Shown here piece after piece: positions 63,936 to 64,000 of a stretch of DNA of 64,000 nt (the stretch's first letter is position 1; the number at the start of each line of letters is the position of its first letter). The notes under the pieces are model-generated. The model was not told where the DNA came from, searched no databases, and saw only the letters and a list, made by a program, of their open reading frames with translations. A program made the translations under genes and the position numbers. The stretch is taken from assembly GCA_949987705.1 (NCBI GenBank), contig OX465282.1, positions 86,354,070 to 86,418,069 of the forward strand, read 5' to 3'. This DNA is from Thereva unica (lineage: Eukaryota > Arthropoda > Insecta > Diptera > Therevidae).

Positions 63936-64000
63936 CGGACGCGCTCCGCTGGCGAGTGGCTACAGACCCGTACTCAAAGAAATTTTTCTCCGAACTACAA

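Noticed and set aside
1..64000. CRISPR arrays, bacterial operons or prophage
   Set aside because: The window has spliced eukaryotic genes and insect-type TEs; no regularly spaced repeats of CRISPR type are present.
57558..64000. Additional Tom1 exons
   Set aside because: No frame with TOM1 C-terminal character and suitable splice sites was found in this stretch.

Overview
The window is eukaryotic, almost certainly insect, nuclear DNA. It is AT-rich, host genes are split by GT-AG introns, and most of the rest is transposable elements (TEs) in nested layers. The order is uncertain. The UQCRC2 N-terminus starts MACN, as I recall for Drosophila, so a dipteran is possible, but this is a weak inference.

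Three host genes are supported, all by homology-consistent splicing. (1) A syntaxin-8 SNARE gene (+), 5 exons, 20652-27260, 233 aa, complete. (2) The mitochondrial complex III core protein 2 gene (UQCRC2, -), 6 exons, 31783-37215, 447 aa, complete. (3) A TOM1-type VHS/GAT endosomal adaptor (+), exons 1-6, 37892-57557, which runs off the right of the window. Syntaxin-8 and UQCRC2 are tail to tail. UQCRC2 and Tom1 are head to head, 676 bp apart. Syntaxin-8 and TOM1 both act in endosomal trafficking; UQCRC2 is a respiratory housekeeping gene, so the grouping shows no shared pathway.

Layout. 1-20 kb is intergenic: a long palindrome, an IR/DR-type Tc1 element, a LINE split by a MITE, a TTAA element, a decayed LINE (8.1-10.2 kb) with a reversed piece of its own family inside it, and a second LINE (11.5-16 kb) broken by at least five DNA elements. 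20-27 kb is syntaxin-8, whose introns hold LINE pieces and TTAA elements. 27.5-31 kb holds a decayed gypsy copy and two MITEs. UQCRC2 intron 2 (33.1-36.9 kb) holds three LINE families. Tom1 intron 1 (18.4 kb) carries an RNase H-bearing LINE, an RT LINE, a hAT-type element with a MITE inside, a very young LTR retrotransposon with an intact 884-codon ORF, two GGGTCTG-ended MITEs, an older gypsy copy split by another MITE, and a SINE. 57.6-64 kb (Tom1 intron 6) holds two large palindromic structures, LINE pieces and a mariner fragment.

Most notable is the young gypsy element at 45760-49499. Its single ORF keeps Gag, zinc knuckle, protease, the integrase zinc domain and the integrase C-terminus, but lacks RT, RNase H and the integrase catalytic core. 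A second, diverged copy at 27.7-29.15 kb shows the same RT/RNase H junction, so the deletion form appears to be a mobile non-autonomous lineage. Also of note are a tRNA-derived SINE whose 3' tail resembles that of the local LINE family, many MITEs with 3-bp target duplications, and cases where removing a MITE restores the reading frame of its host element.
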